Positions 50,700 through 58,831 of a DNA stretch of 64,000 nucleotides are shown one piece after another. Below the pieces are notes generated by a model. The model saw only the letters and a list, made by a program, of their open reading frames with translations, was not told the DNA's origin and did no database searches. Source of the DNA: CAXXXW01 sp963665555. Its GTDB lineage: Bacteria > Pseudomonadota > Alphaproteobacteria > Thalassobaculales > Thalassobaculaceae. The position numbers were made by a program, and so were the translations under genes. The stretch lies in contig OY762308.1 of NCBI GenBank assembly GCA_963665555.2, forward strand, positions 2,108,001 to 2,172,000, given 5' to 3'. Numbering within the stretch: the stretch's first letter is position 1; each line of letters begins with the position of its first letter.

Positions 50700-51715
50700 G
50701 CCGCCGGCCCGGCGCCGATGGAGGAGAGCGGCCGGGCGCGCAACCCCTCCGCCGTCGCGGCGCGGACGATCGCGTCCTCGCGCCCGTGCGTCGCCCAGAT
50801 TTCCGGCGCGCCCACCTCGCGGAAGGTCCGGAGCAACTCGTCCCAGTCGGCGTGGTCGGAGATAACGAGCGGCAGTTCGCCCGCGCCGCGCGCGCGCCGC
50901 CGCGTTCCCATCCAGCCCGACGCCGCGACCGCCAGCGGATCGGCGAGGCGGCGCGCCCAGTCCTCGCCCAGCGAGGGCGGCGGCGCCAGCACGACCTCCC
51001 CCGCCAGCGCGCCGCCGCGCCCGCCCGCCGCCGCCGCCGCGACCGGCTCCGTCGGCCCGAGTTCGACCCCGCACCGGCGGTAGAGGTCGAACAGCGGCCC
51101 CAGGGCCGGGTGCAGCCGGATCGGCCGGTCGTACCCCGCCGCGCGCAGCAGCGCCGCGATCCGCTGCGCCTTGCCGAGCGCGTACACGCCGACGACATGG
51201 GCGCGGTCCGGGAACAGGCGGAGCGAGTCGAGCAGCCGGGCGATCTCGCCGGCGGCGTCGGGATGGCGGAACACCGGCAGGCCGAAGGTCGCCTCGGTCA
51301 CGAACACATCGCAGGGAACCGGCTCGAAGGGCGGGCAGGTCGGGTCCGGGCGGCGCTTGTAGTCGCCGGAGACGACGACGCGCGTCCCGCGATGCTCGAC
51401 GACGACCTGCGCGCTGCCCAGCACATGGCCGGCGGGGGCGAGCCGCACCGTCGCATCCCCGATCCCGATCCGCTCCCCGTAAGCGAGGGCGCGCCGCTCC
51501 GGGCCGCGCTTCCTCGGCAGGCGCACATCCATGATCGCCAGCGTCTCCGCCGTCGCCAGCACGCGGCGGTGGCCGGGCCGCAGGTGGTCGCCATGGCCGT
51601 GGGTGACGACGGCGGTGTCCACGCCGGCGGAGGGGTCGATGTAGAAATCGCCGGGGACGACGTACAGCCCCCTGGGGCGGACGCGAATCCAGCTTTCCGC
51701 CGCCGGCCCGCTCAT
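50696..51715 (-). CDS. ligase-associated DNA damage response exonuclease (MBL/beta-CASP)
   Basis: A 339-residue metallo-beta-lactamase/beta-CASP nuclease related to SNM1/Pso2. The metal motif THGHGDHLRPGH is near 40-51, followed by GHVLGSAQV, SGDYKRRPDPT and the late SDHADWDEL. It is expected to trim DNA ends ahead of ligation. The start at 51715 (MSGPAAESW) overlaps the SIS gene stop (ATGA), and its stop overlaps the ligase start, so SIS, exonuclease and ligase form one coupled operon. The fourth module member, pdeM, is at 1450; the helicase is not in the window. Confidence 0.9.
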   Translation of the reverse strand: MSGPAAESWIRVRPRGLYVVPGDFYIDPSAGVDTAVVTHGHGDHLRPGHRRVLATAETLAIMDVRLPRKRGPERRALAYGERIGIGDATVRLAPAGHVLGSAQVVVEHRGTRVVVSGDYKRRPDPTCPPFEPVPCDVFVTEATFGLPVFRHPDAAGEIARLLDSLRLFPDRAHVVGVYALGKAQRIAALLRAAGYDRPIRLHPALGPLFDLYRRCGVELGPTEPVAAAAAGGRGGALAGEVVLAPPPSLGEDWARRLADPLAVAASGWMGTRRRARGAGELPLVISDHADWDELLRTFREVGAPEIWATHGREDAIVRAATAEGLRARPLSSIGAGPAA

Positions 51716-52362
51716 CGCTCCGGCAGATTGTCGGTGCGCGCCCGCTTGCCGAGATAGCCGCCGTGGTGGCGCAGCCCGTATTGCGCGCGCGTGACGCCCT
51801 TGCGCTCCATCAGCGCCAGCGCCAGCGCGTCGCCCACCGCCGACATCGCCGCCATGCTCGCCGTGGGCGTGAGGCCGAGCGGGCACGGCTCCTCCACCGG
51901 CCCCATGTCCACGATGACGTCCACCAGGTCGCGCAGGCCGGAATCCCGGTGCGAGGTGACGCCGATCGCCGGGCCGGCGTCGAGGTGGCGGGCCAGTTCG
52001 ATGAACTCCAGCACCTCGCGGGTCTTGCCGCTGGTGGAGAACGCGACGATCGCGTCGCCCGGCGCCAGCATCCCGAGGTCGCCGTGCGCCGCCTCCGCCG
52101 GATGGATGAAGACCGCCGGCGTCGCCGTCGAACTCAGGATCGCCGCGAATTTGGCCGCGACGAAGCCGGCCTTGCCCATGCCGGTCGCCACCGCCTTGCC
52201 CCGGCAGCGGAACAGCAGGTCCACGGCCGCCTCCCAGGAGGCGTCCGCCCGCATCGACAGGATCGCCTCGGCCTCGGCCCGCAGGACCCGGCGGATGCGT
52301 TCGGCGACGCGGGAGGGCGCGGGGGCCTCGGCCGCCGCCGCGCTGTCGGGATGCGCGTTCAT
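51712..52362 (-). CDS. SIS-domain sugar-phosphate isomerase, KpsF/GutQ-like without CBS domains
   Basis: A 216-residue protein with one SIS domain: GMGKAGFVAAKFAAILSSTATPAVFIHP near 60-87, the loop FSTSGKTREV near 108-117 and GLTPTASM. These match arabinose-5-phosphate isomerase (KdsD/KpsF), but the usual C-terminal CBS pair is missing, so it is about 110 residues shorter. It is translationally coupled to the downstream exonuclease gene. A role in LPS sugar supply is likely from family; why it heads a DNA-repair operon is unclear. Confidence 0.85.
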   Translation of the reverse strand: MNAHPDSAAAAEAPAPSRVAERIRRVLRAEAEAILSMRADASWEAAVDLLFRCRGKAVATGMGKAGFVAAKFAAILSSTATPAVFIHPAEAAHGDLGMLAPGDAIVAFSTSGKTREVLEFIELARHLDAGPAIGVTSHRDSGLRDLVDVIVDMGPVEEPCPLGLTPTASMAAMSAVGDALALALMERKGVTRAQYGLRHHGGYLGKRARTDNLPER

Positions 52363-52402
52363 GGCGCCGGACGGTATCGATTCGCGGCCCGGCGCGCCAG
52401 CG

Positions 52403-52927
52403 CTATCCGCGGCCGGGCGCGGCGAAGCGGGCGAACTCCCGCGCCACCGCCTCGTAAACCGGGCGCTTGAAGGCGACGATCCCGGCGGCGAGCTCCTCCA
52501 GCGCCATCCACCGCCAGGCGTCGAACTCGGCGTGGCCCCGGCCGAGGTCGATCTCCCGCTCCTCGCCGACGAAGCGCATGGCGAACCATTTCTGCCTCTG
52601 GCCGCGATAGCGCCGCGCGAAGGACCGGCGGGCCATGGAAGGCGGGTAGTCGTAGGCCAGCCATTCGGCCGATTCGCCGAGGATTTCGACGGAGCGGACG
52701 CCGGTCTCCTCCGCCAGTTCCCGCAGGGCGGCCCGCCGGGGGGCCTCGCCCGGGTCGATCCCGCCCTGCGGCATCTGCCAGGCCGCGCCGGCGATGTCGG
52801 CGCGCCGGCCGGCGAAGGCCAGCCCGTCGCGGTTCAGCAGCGCGATCCCGACGCAGGGCCGGTAGGCCGCGCGCGCGGCGGCGGAAGGCGCGGAAGGCGG
52901 CATCGGCGCGTCGCCCGGCCCGGTCAC
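52403..52927 (-). CDS. rppH: RNA pyrophosphohydrolase
   Basis: A 174-residue Nudix enzyme that removes pyrophosphate from mRNA 5' ends, starting decay. The Nudix box GGIDPGEAPRRAALRELAEETGV (in parts GGIDPGE...REL.EE.G) is near 52-74, with YRPCVGIALLN before it and WQMPQGG leading in. The start at 52927 overlaps ctpA (ATGA); a second ATG eight codons later is also possible. It is the last gene of the conserved housekeeping string. Confidence 0.9.
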   Translation of the reverse strand: MTGPGDAPMPPSAPSAAARAAYRPCVGIALLNRDGLAFAGRRADIAGAAWQMPQGGIDPGEAPRRAALRELAEETGVRSVEILGESAEWLAYDYPPSMARRSFARRYRGQRQKWFAMRFVGEEREIDLGRGHAEFDAWRWMALEELAAGIVAFKRPVYEAVAREFARFAAPGRG

Positions 52928-54279
52928 TCCGCCGCGCGGGCGCGCAGCAGGGCGAGGCCGCGCAGCAGGTCGACGGCGCGGGAAAGCTGGTAGTCCTCCT
53001 CCGCCGCCTCGCCCGCCGAGGGGCGGCCGTTGTCCCCGGCTTCCCCGTCGGCGCCGGCGTCCCCGTCCGCCTCCGCGCCGTCCGCGGTCCCGTTGTCGAG
53101 CGCGTTGGGCAGGTCGTCCTCGCGCCAGCGCGCGCCGCCGTCCACCATCTCGATCCGCGCCGCCGGGACCGCGATGTCCGGCTCGATCCCGGTTTTCTGG
53201 ATGGAGCGGCCGGACGGCGTGTAGTAGCGCGACGTGGTCAGCCGCATCGCGACGTCGCCCGGAAGCGGGACGATGCTCTGCACCGATCCCTTGCCGAAGG
53301 AGCGCGCGCCGAGGACGAGCGCGCGGCGGTGGTCCTGCAGCGCCCCCGCCACGATCTCGGACGCCGAGGCCGAGCCGCCGTTGATCAGCACCACCAGCGG
53401 CCGCCCGTCGGCGATGTCGCCCGGCGTGGCGTGGACGCGCGTGGCGTTGTCCGGGTCGCGGCCGCGGGTCGAGACGATCTCGCCCTGCTCCAGGAAGGCG
53501 TCGCTCATCGAGACCGCCTGCTCCAGCAGGCCGCCGGGGTTGTTGCGCAGGTCGATCACATAGCCGGCCGCCGCGCCGCCGGGGCCGGCGGCCAGCGCCT
53601 CCACCGCGTCGACAAGGCCGGATTCGGTCTGCTCGTTGAACGCGGTGACGCGGATATAGCCCACGTCGCCGAGCGCCTCGCTCCGGACCGAGCGGATCTT
53701 GACGATCGCGCGGCGGATGGAGACGTCGAAGGGCTTGGCGCCGGCGCGGCGCACCGACAGGACGATCCGCGCATCGACCGGGCCGCGCATCCGCTCCACC
53801 GCCTGGCCGAGCGTCAGGCCGAGGATCGCCTCGCCGTCCAGATGGGTGATCAGGTCGCCCGGCCGCAGCCCGGCGCGGGCGGCCGGCGTGTCGTCGATCG
53901 GCGAGACGACCTTGACCAGGCCGTTCTCCATCGTGACCTCGATGCCGAGGCCGCCGAACTCGCCCCGGGTCTGCACCCGCATGTCGCGGTAGGAATCCGC
54001 GTCGAGGAAGGTGGAGTGCGGGTCCAGGGCGCCGAGCATCCCCTGGATCGCCGATTCGATCAGCGTCCGGTCGCTCACCTCCTCGACGTATTGCGCGCGC
54101 ACGCGCTCGAAAACGTCGCCGAACAGGTTGAGCTGGCGGTAGGTTTCGGGGGAGTTGCCGTTCGCCCCGGCGGGGGCCGGAGCCAGGGCGAGGCCCAGGG
54201 CCAAGGCCAGGCCCACCGCCGGCGGGGCCGCGAGCGGGGCGGCGCCGGCGCGGCGCGGCCTCGCGATCGATGGCGTCAT
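52924..54279 (-). CDS. ctpA: S41-family C-terminal processing peptidase
   Basis: A 451-residue exported serine protease. An N-terminal hydrophobic signal (VGLALALGLALAPAPAGA) is followed by a helical region (FGDVFERVRAQYVEEV), a PDZ domain near 95-170 (GGLGIEVTMENG, GLRPGDLITHLDG), and the catalytic core with Ser in GGSASASEIVAGAL near 300 and Lys in ARSFGKGSVQ near 325. It trims or degrades periplasmic proteins. It is coupled to the M23-like gene upstream and rppH downstream, both by 4-base overlaps. Confidence 0.94.
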   Translation of the reverse strand: MTPSIARPRRAGAAPLAAPPAVGLALALGLALAPAPAGANGNSPETYRQLNLFGDVFERVRAQYVEEVSDRTLIESAIQGMLGALDPHSTFLDADSYRDMRVQTRGEFGGLGIEVTMENGLVKVVSPIDDTPAARAGLRPGDLITHLDGEAILGLTLGQAVERMRGPVDARIVLSVRRAGAKPFDVSIRRAIVKIRSVRSEALGDVGYIRVTAFNEQTESGLVDAVEALAAGPGGAAAGYVIDLRNNPGGLLEQAVSMSDAFLEQGEIVSTRGRDPDNATRVHATPGDIADGRPLVVLINGGSASASEIVAGALQDHRRALVLGARSFGKGSVQSIVPLPGDVAMRLTTSRYYTPSGRSIQKTGIEPDIAVPAARIEMVDGGARWREDDLPNALDNGTADGAEADGDAGADGEAGDNGRPSAGEAAEEDYQLSRAVDLLRGLALLRARAAE

Positions 54280-55607
54280 CGTTTCACCGTTTCCCTTCGC
54301 GCGGACAGCCAGGCCAGGGGATCGACCGGCGCGCCGTCGCGTCTCAACTCGACATGGAGACGGGGCCGCTCCCCGCCGCCGGACGCCGCGCCCATCGCGC
54401 CGACCGGCTCCCCGGCGAGCACTTTCTGGCCGGGGCGCACGTCGATCCGCCCCAGGCCGGCCAGCAGAGTATGGAATCCACCGGCGTGTTCAACGATTAT
54501 TATCCGCCCGTAGCGGCGGAACGGGCCGGCGAAGATCGCCTCGCCGTCGAGCGGGGCGACCACCCGCGCGCCCGGCCGCGCCGCCACCGCGATCCCCTTG
54601 TAGGTCCGGCCCGGCCCGTCGGGCGCGCCGAAGCGCCGGACCACCCGCCCCGCGACGGGGAAGGCGAGCGCGCCGGCGACCGGCTCGCGGTCCGCGAAAC
54701 CCTCCGGCGCCGGCGCGGCCCGGGCGGCGGCCGGGGCCGGGGGAACCGGCGGCGCGGCGGCGTCCGTCCCGGCGGCGGCGGGCGCGGGGGCGGGCGCCTC
54801 CGGCCGGGGCGGCGCGGCGGCCGGGGGCGGCGGCGGGAGGTCGTCCGCGAGCGCCGGCGCCCTGTCCAGCAGCGCGCGCAGGCTCCGCCCGGCCGCCCGG
54901 CGCGCGCCCTCCTCCCGGAGCAGCGCCGCGAACAGCCGGTCGAGCGCGGCGGCCGCCTCCGCCGTCCCGGCGCGCCGCGCGGCGTCCGCGTCCTTGTCCG
55001 AATCCGCGTCCGTCCCGGCGCCGGCCCGCTCCCGGTGGGCGGCCGTCTCCGCGACCAGCGCGTCGAGCCGCGCCCGCCGTTCCGCCAGCGCCGCCGTCGC
55101 GGCGGCGAGGCGCACGGTCTCGGCGTCGATCTCGCGCCGCAGCCCCTCCAGCGCGGCGACCTCGGCGGACAGCGCGGCGGTCCGCGCTCGCGCCCGGCCG
55201 GCCATGAAGCGGATCGCCATCGCCGCCCGCGCCGCGTCCAGCGGCGGGCCGGGCGAGGCCAGCGCCGCGACCGGCGGACGGCGCGCCAGCCGCTGCAGGG
55301 CCATGGCGAGGCCGGAGAGGCGCCGGCGCTCCGCTCGCAACTCGGCGCGCCGCGCGTCGTGGCGCCGCCGCAGCCCGGACAGCCGCTGCTCCGCCCGCGC
55401 CACCAGCGCGTCCCGCTCCCGGTCGAGGCGGGCCGACGCGGCCAGCCGGGCGCGCGCGTCCGCGAGCCGCGCCTCCAGGGCCGCGTCCCGGACCTCTTCC
55501 GCGCCGGGGGCGGGGGCGGGGGCCGCGCCCAGGCCGAGCGCGAGCGCGAGGCAGGCCGCGCAAGCCGCCGGGACGATCCGGCGCGTCCTACCCGGCGGCG
55601 CGCGCAT
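54276..55607 (-). CDS. EnvC-like murein hydrolase activator (degenerate M23)
   Basis: A 443-residue secreted protein with a signal peptide (IVPAACAACLALALGLG), a long Ala/Arg/Glu coiled coil from about 35 to 230, a Pro/Ala-rich linker, and a C-terminal LytM/M23 domain. The metallopeptidase metal site is incomplete: the usual HxGxD reads YKGIAV and only the later HTLLAGL and LHVEL histidines remain. This fits EnvC-type activators that switch on amidases during cell division and do not cut peptidoglycan themselves. The order gpmI-envC-ctpA is conserved. It overlaps gpmI by 20 bases. Confidence 0.86.
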   Translation of the reverse strand: MRAPPGRTRRIVPAACAACLALALGLGAAPAPAPGAEEVRDAALEARLADARARLAASARLDRERDALVARAEQRLSGLRRRHDARRAELRAERRRLSGLAMALQRLARRPPVAALASPGPPLDAARAAMAIRFMAGRARARTAALSAEVAALEGLRREIDAETVRLAAATAALAERRARLDALVAETAAHRERAGAGTDADSDKDADAARRAGTAEAAAALDRLFAALLREEGARRAAGRSLRALLDRAPALADDLPPPPPAAAPPRPEAPAPAPAAAGTDAAAPPVPPAPAAARAAPAPEGFADREPVAGALAFPVAGRVVRRFGAPDGPGRTYKGIAVAARPGARVVAPLDGEAIFAGPFRRYGRIIIVEHAGGFHTLLAGLGRIDVRPGQKVLAGEPVGAMGAASGGGERPRLHVELRRDGAPVDPLAWLSARRETVKR

Positions 55608-57144
55608 CCGCCCCGGCCGCGGCCGGGCGCCGGACCGTCAGCGGCCGCCCGTCCATCGCGTCGGGGACCGGAAGGCCCATCGCCTCCAGCAGGGTCGGCG
55701 CCACGTCGGCCAGCCGGCCGGGCGCGAGCGCCGACACATCCGCCGGCGCGTTGAACAGCACGGTCGGGACCGGGTTGGCGGTGTGCGCGGTGTGCGGGCC
55801 GCCGGTTTCCGGGTCGCGCATGGTTTCGCAATTGCCGTGGTCGGCGGTGAGGAACATCGCCCCGCCCGCCTCCGCCAACGCCTCGACGACGCGGCCGACG
55901 CAGGAATCCACGGTCTCCACCGCCCGGATCGCCGCCGCCAGGTCGCCGGTGTGGCCCACCATGTCCGGGTTCGCGTAATTGGCGACGATCAGGTCGAAGC
56001 GCCGGGCGCGGATCGCCTCGACCAGGCGATCGGTCACCTCGACGGCCGACATTTCCGGGCGCAAGTCGTAGGTCCGGACCTTCGGCGAGGGGACCAGCAC
56101 CCGCTCCTCCCCCTCGAAGGGCGCCTCGCGCCCGCCGTTCAGGAAGAAGGTGACGTGCGGGTACTTCTCCGTCTCGGCGATGCGCAACTGCCGCAGCCCG
56201 GCCCGCGCGACCGTCTCGCCGAGCGTGTCCGCGATCCCGCGCGGCGGGAAGAGCGCGGCGAGGAACGGGTCGAGCGCCTCGGAATAGGACGCCATGCCGG
56301 CGGCGGCGGCGAAGGCCGGGCGGACCGGGCGCGGGAAGGCGTCGAATTCCGGGTCGAGCAGGGCGGCGAGGATTTCGCGCGCCCGGTCCGCCCGGAAGTT
56401 CGCCATCAGCAGGCCGTCGCCGTCGCGCATCCCGGCGTACCCGGCGAGGATGGCGGGGGAGACGAATTCGTCCGTCTCGCCGCGCGCGCGGGCGGCCGCC
56501 ACCGCCGCCGCCGCCGTCGCGGCCGGGTCGCCCTCGGCGAGGACGAGGGCGCGCCAGGCGCGCTCCACCCGCTCCCAGCGGCGGTCGCGGTCCATCGCGT
56601 AAAAGCGGCCGCAGGCCGTGGCGATGGCGACGCCGGGCGCGGCGGCGGCCTCGAAGGCGGCGACGCAGTCCGGCGCGCTTTCGGGCGGCGTGTCGCGGCC
56701 GTCGAGGAAGGCGTGGACGAGCACCTCCACCCCCGCCCCGGCGACGATGTTCGCCAGCGCCGCCATGTGGTCCCCGTGGCAGTGGACGCCGCCCGGCGAC
56801 AGCAGGCCGAGCAAGTGGCAGCGCCCGCCGGCCGCCCGGACCCGCTCCGCGAAGGCGCGCAGTTCGGGGTTCGCGGCCAGTTCGCCGGTCGCGATCGCGC
56901 GGTCGATGCGCGGCAGGTCCTGGAGCACGACGCGCCCGGCGCCGAGGTTCATGTGCCCCACCTCGGAATTGCCCATCTGCCCGTCGGGCAGGCCCACATC
57001 GCCGCCGGACGCGCTCATCGTCCCGCAAGGCCACTCGCGGCGCAGGCGGTCGAACACCGGCGTGCGGGCCAGCGCGACCGCGTTGTGGGCGGTCTCCGCG
57101 CGAAGGCCCCAGCCGTCCATGACGCACAGCAGAACGGGTCTCAT
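55588..57144 (-). CDS. gpmI: 2,3-bisphosphoglycerate-independent phosphoglycerate mutase
   Basis: A 518-residue alkaline-phosphatase-superfamily enzyme interconverting 3- and 2-phosphoglycerate with two manganese ions. Motifs: VMDGWG near 7-12, the phospho-acceptor Ser in GQMGNSEVGHMNLG near 54-67, FLDGRDTPP, NFRADRAREI, and late VANYANPDMVGHTG and TADHGNCE. The start at 57144 follows the predicted -10 box by only 8 bases, so the mRNA may be leaderless. It is separated from rlmH by 82 bases. Confidence 0.95.
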   Translation of the reverse strand: MRPVLLCVMDGWGLRAETAHNAVALARTPVFDRLRREWPCGTMSASGGDVGLPDGQMGNSEVGHMNLGAGRVVLQDLPRIDRAIATGELAANPELRAFAERVRAAGGRCHLLGLLSPGGVHCHGDHMAALANIVAGAGVEVLVHAFLDGRDTPPESAPDCVAAFEAAAAPGVAIATACGRFYAMDRDRRWERVERAWRALVLAEGDPAATAAAAVAAARARGETDEFVSPAILAGYAGMRDGDGLLMANFRADRAREILAALLDPEFDAFPRPVRPAFAAAAGMASYSEALDPFLAALFPPRGIADTLGETVARAGLRQLRIAETEKYPHVTFFLNGGREAPFEGEERVLVPSPKVRTYDLRPEMSAVEVTDRLVEAIRARRFDLIVANYANPDMVGHTGDLAAAIRAVETVDSCVGRVVEALAEAGGAMFLTADHGNCETMRDPETGGPHTAHTANPVPTVLFNAPADVSALAPGRLADVAPTLLEAMGLPVPDAMDGRPLTVRRPAAAGADARAAG

Positions 57145-57152
57145 GGGTCCGG

Positions 57153-57181
57153 TTTATAGCCGATTCCGCCCCGCCGGCCAA
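57153..57181 (-). promoter_or_regulatory. predicted promoter of gpmI operon, leaderless
   Basis: TTGGCC (57176-57181), 17-base spacer, TATAAA (57153-57158). Only CCGGACCC separates the -10 from the ATG, so transcription should begin at or within a base or two of the start codon. Confidence 0.55.
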
Positions 57182-57226
57182 TCCGCCCGGCGCGCCGCGG
57201 CGGCCGGGGCGGCGGGCGGCGCGGCG

Positions 57227-57682
57227 TCATTCGCGGTGGTAGGGATGGCCCGCGAGGATGCCCTGGGCGCGGTAGAGCTGTTCGACTGCCAGCCCGCGCG
57301 CCAGCAGGTGCGGCCAGGTGGCGCGGCCGAGCGACAGCACCAGGTCGGCCCGGACCTTCGCGGCCTCGTCGAGGCCGTCCGGCCCGCCGACGAGGACGCA
57401 GAGGTCGCGCGTCCCGGCGTCGCGCGCGCGGCCGATCCAGGCGGCGAACTCCCGGCTCGACAGCATCTCCCCCGCCTCGTCGAGCGCGACGACGCGCGCG
57501 CCCTTCGGGATGGCGGCGAGCAGGCGTTCGCCCTCGGCCCGCCGGCGCGACCGCGCGTCCGTCCCCCGCGCCTCGACCTCGCGCAGCGCGATGTCCCAGG
57601 CGCTCCGCCCGGCGTAACGGTCGTAGAGGTCGCGGAAGACGCCGCCGCGCGCCCGGCCGACGGCCGCGACGGTCACCCGCAT
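57227..57682 (-). CDS. rlmH: 23S rRNA pseudouridine-1915 N3-methyltransferase
   Basis: A 151-residue SPOUT methyltransferase. The trefoil-knot SAM site shows as VGGPDGLD near 101-108, with LSLGRATWPHLLARGLAVEQLYRAQGILAGHPYHRE making up the C-terminus (segments LSLGR, EQLYRA and the final PYHRE). It modifies helix 69 of the 70S ribosome. It follows the nadD-rsfS gene by 12 bases and ends the obgE-proB-proA run. Confidence 0.95.
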   Translation of the reverse strand: MRVTVAAVGRARGGVFRDLYDRYAGRSAWDIALREVEARGTDARSRRRAEGERLLAAIPKGARVVALDEAGEMLSSREFAAWIGRARDAGTRDLCVLVGGPDGLDEAAKVRADLVLSLGRATWPHLLARGLAVEQLYRAQGILAGHPYHRE

Positions 57683-57694
57683 CGCGCCCGCCCG

Positions 57695-58831
57695 TCAGCC
57701 CCGGGCGCCGGCCGCCGCCGGGTCGTCCGCCGCCGGCGCGCCGTTTCCGGCGTCCGCGCCCGCCTCCCCGCCGTCGCCGGAGGCCGGCGGCGCGGCCACG
57801 CCCCACATCTTCTCGAGGCCGTAGAATTCCCGCACTTCGGGGCGGAACAGGTGGACGATCACGTCGCCGGCGTCGATCAGCACCCAGTCGCCCTGGCGCA
57901 GCCCCTCCACGTTCGCGCGGGGCGCCGCGCTCCGCTTCAGCCTGGCGAGCAGGTGTTCGGCCATCGCCGTCACGTGCCGGGTCGAGCGGCCGCTGGCGAT
58001 CACCATGTGGTCGCCGATGGTGGACCTGCCGGCGAGGTCGACGATCGCCACGTCCTCGGCCTTGTCGTCGTCGAGGGAGCCGAGGGCGAGGTCGAGCAGG
58101 CCGGGCGGGGGCGGGGCGGAGGTTTCGGTCGGTATGGCGGTCTCCCCGGCGTCGTTTCGCGCCGCCTCGCGGATCGCGGTCGCCGAGGCCGGGTTCAGGG
58201 CGGTCCGGTGGAACGCCCAGGCCGGCGCACGGCGCTCCGCCAGCGCGCGGCTCCGGCGCTCCGGCAGGCGGAAACGCGCGAACGCCCGCGCCGCCCGGCC
58301 CGACAGCGCCGGGAGAGCATAGGCCGGCCGGTCGAACACGGCAACGGGCACGGTGGCGAGGATATATCGCCAGTCGCGCCAGCGCGGCAGTTCGAGGAAA
58401 TTGTCGGCCCCCATCGTCCACACGAACTGCGCGCGCGGATAGCGCCGCAGCAGCAGGCGCAGCGTGTCCGCCGTGTAGGTCGTGCCCAGCCGTTCCTCCA
58501 GCGCCGCGACCTCGATCCGGGGATGGTCGGCGACCGCCCGCGCGCCGGCCAGGCGTTCGGTCAGCGGGGCGAGGTCGGCCGCGTCCTTCAACGGGTTGCG
58601 GGGCGAAACAAGCCACCACACCCGGTGCAGGCGCAGCCGCTTCAGCGCCAGCAGCGCGACCATCCGGTGCCCCTCGTGCGCCGGGTTGAACGACCCGCCC
58701 ATCAGCCCGATCCGCAGGCCGCGCGGATCGACCGGGCCGAGCGTCGAGGGGAGGCGCGGCGGCGCCCCCGCGTCCGCCCGCGCGCCGGCGGCCGCGTCAG
58801 GGGCGGGTCTGGCCGGCGCCGCGGACGACAT
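57695..58831 (-). CDS. nadD: fused NadD-RsfS (nicotinate-nucleotide adenylyltransferase / ribosomal silencing factor)
   Basis: A 378-residue single open frame carrying two proteins normally encoded separately. Residues about 38-228 are NadD: GLMGGSFNPAHEGHRMVAL with the HxGH nucleotidyltransferase motif, LVSPRNPLK, and ISSTxIR-like SATAIREA at its end. After a Pro-rich linker, residues about 245-345 are RsfS: SLDDDKAEDVAIVDLAGRST, ASGRSTRHVTAMAEHL, EGLRQGDWVLIDAGDVIVHLF, FYGLEKMWG. The first makes NaAD for NAD synthesis; the second keeps ribosomal subunits apart. There is no stop or clear internal start between them. It overlaps proA by 35 bases. Confidence 0.9.
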   Translation of the reverse strand: MSSAAPARPAPDAAAGARADAGAPPRLPSTLGPVDPRGLRIGLMGGSFNPAHEGHRMVALLALKRLRLHRVWWLVSPRNPLKDAADLAPLTERLAGARAVADHPRIEVAALEERLGTTYTADTLRLLLRRYPRAQFVWTMGADNFLELPRWRDWRYILATVPVAVFDRPAYALPALSGRAARAFARFRLPERRSRALAERRAPAWAFHRTALNPASATAIREAARNDAGETAIPTETSAPPPPGLLDLALGSLDDDKAEDVAIVDLAGRSTIGDHMVIASGRSTRHVTAMAEHLLARLKRSAAPRANVEGLRQGDWVLIDAGDVIVHLFRPEVREFYGLEKMWGVAAPPASGDGGEAGADAGNGAPAADDPAAAGARG

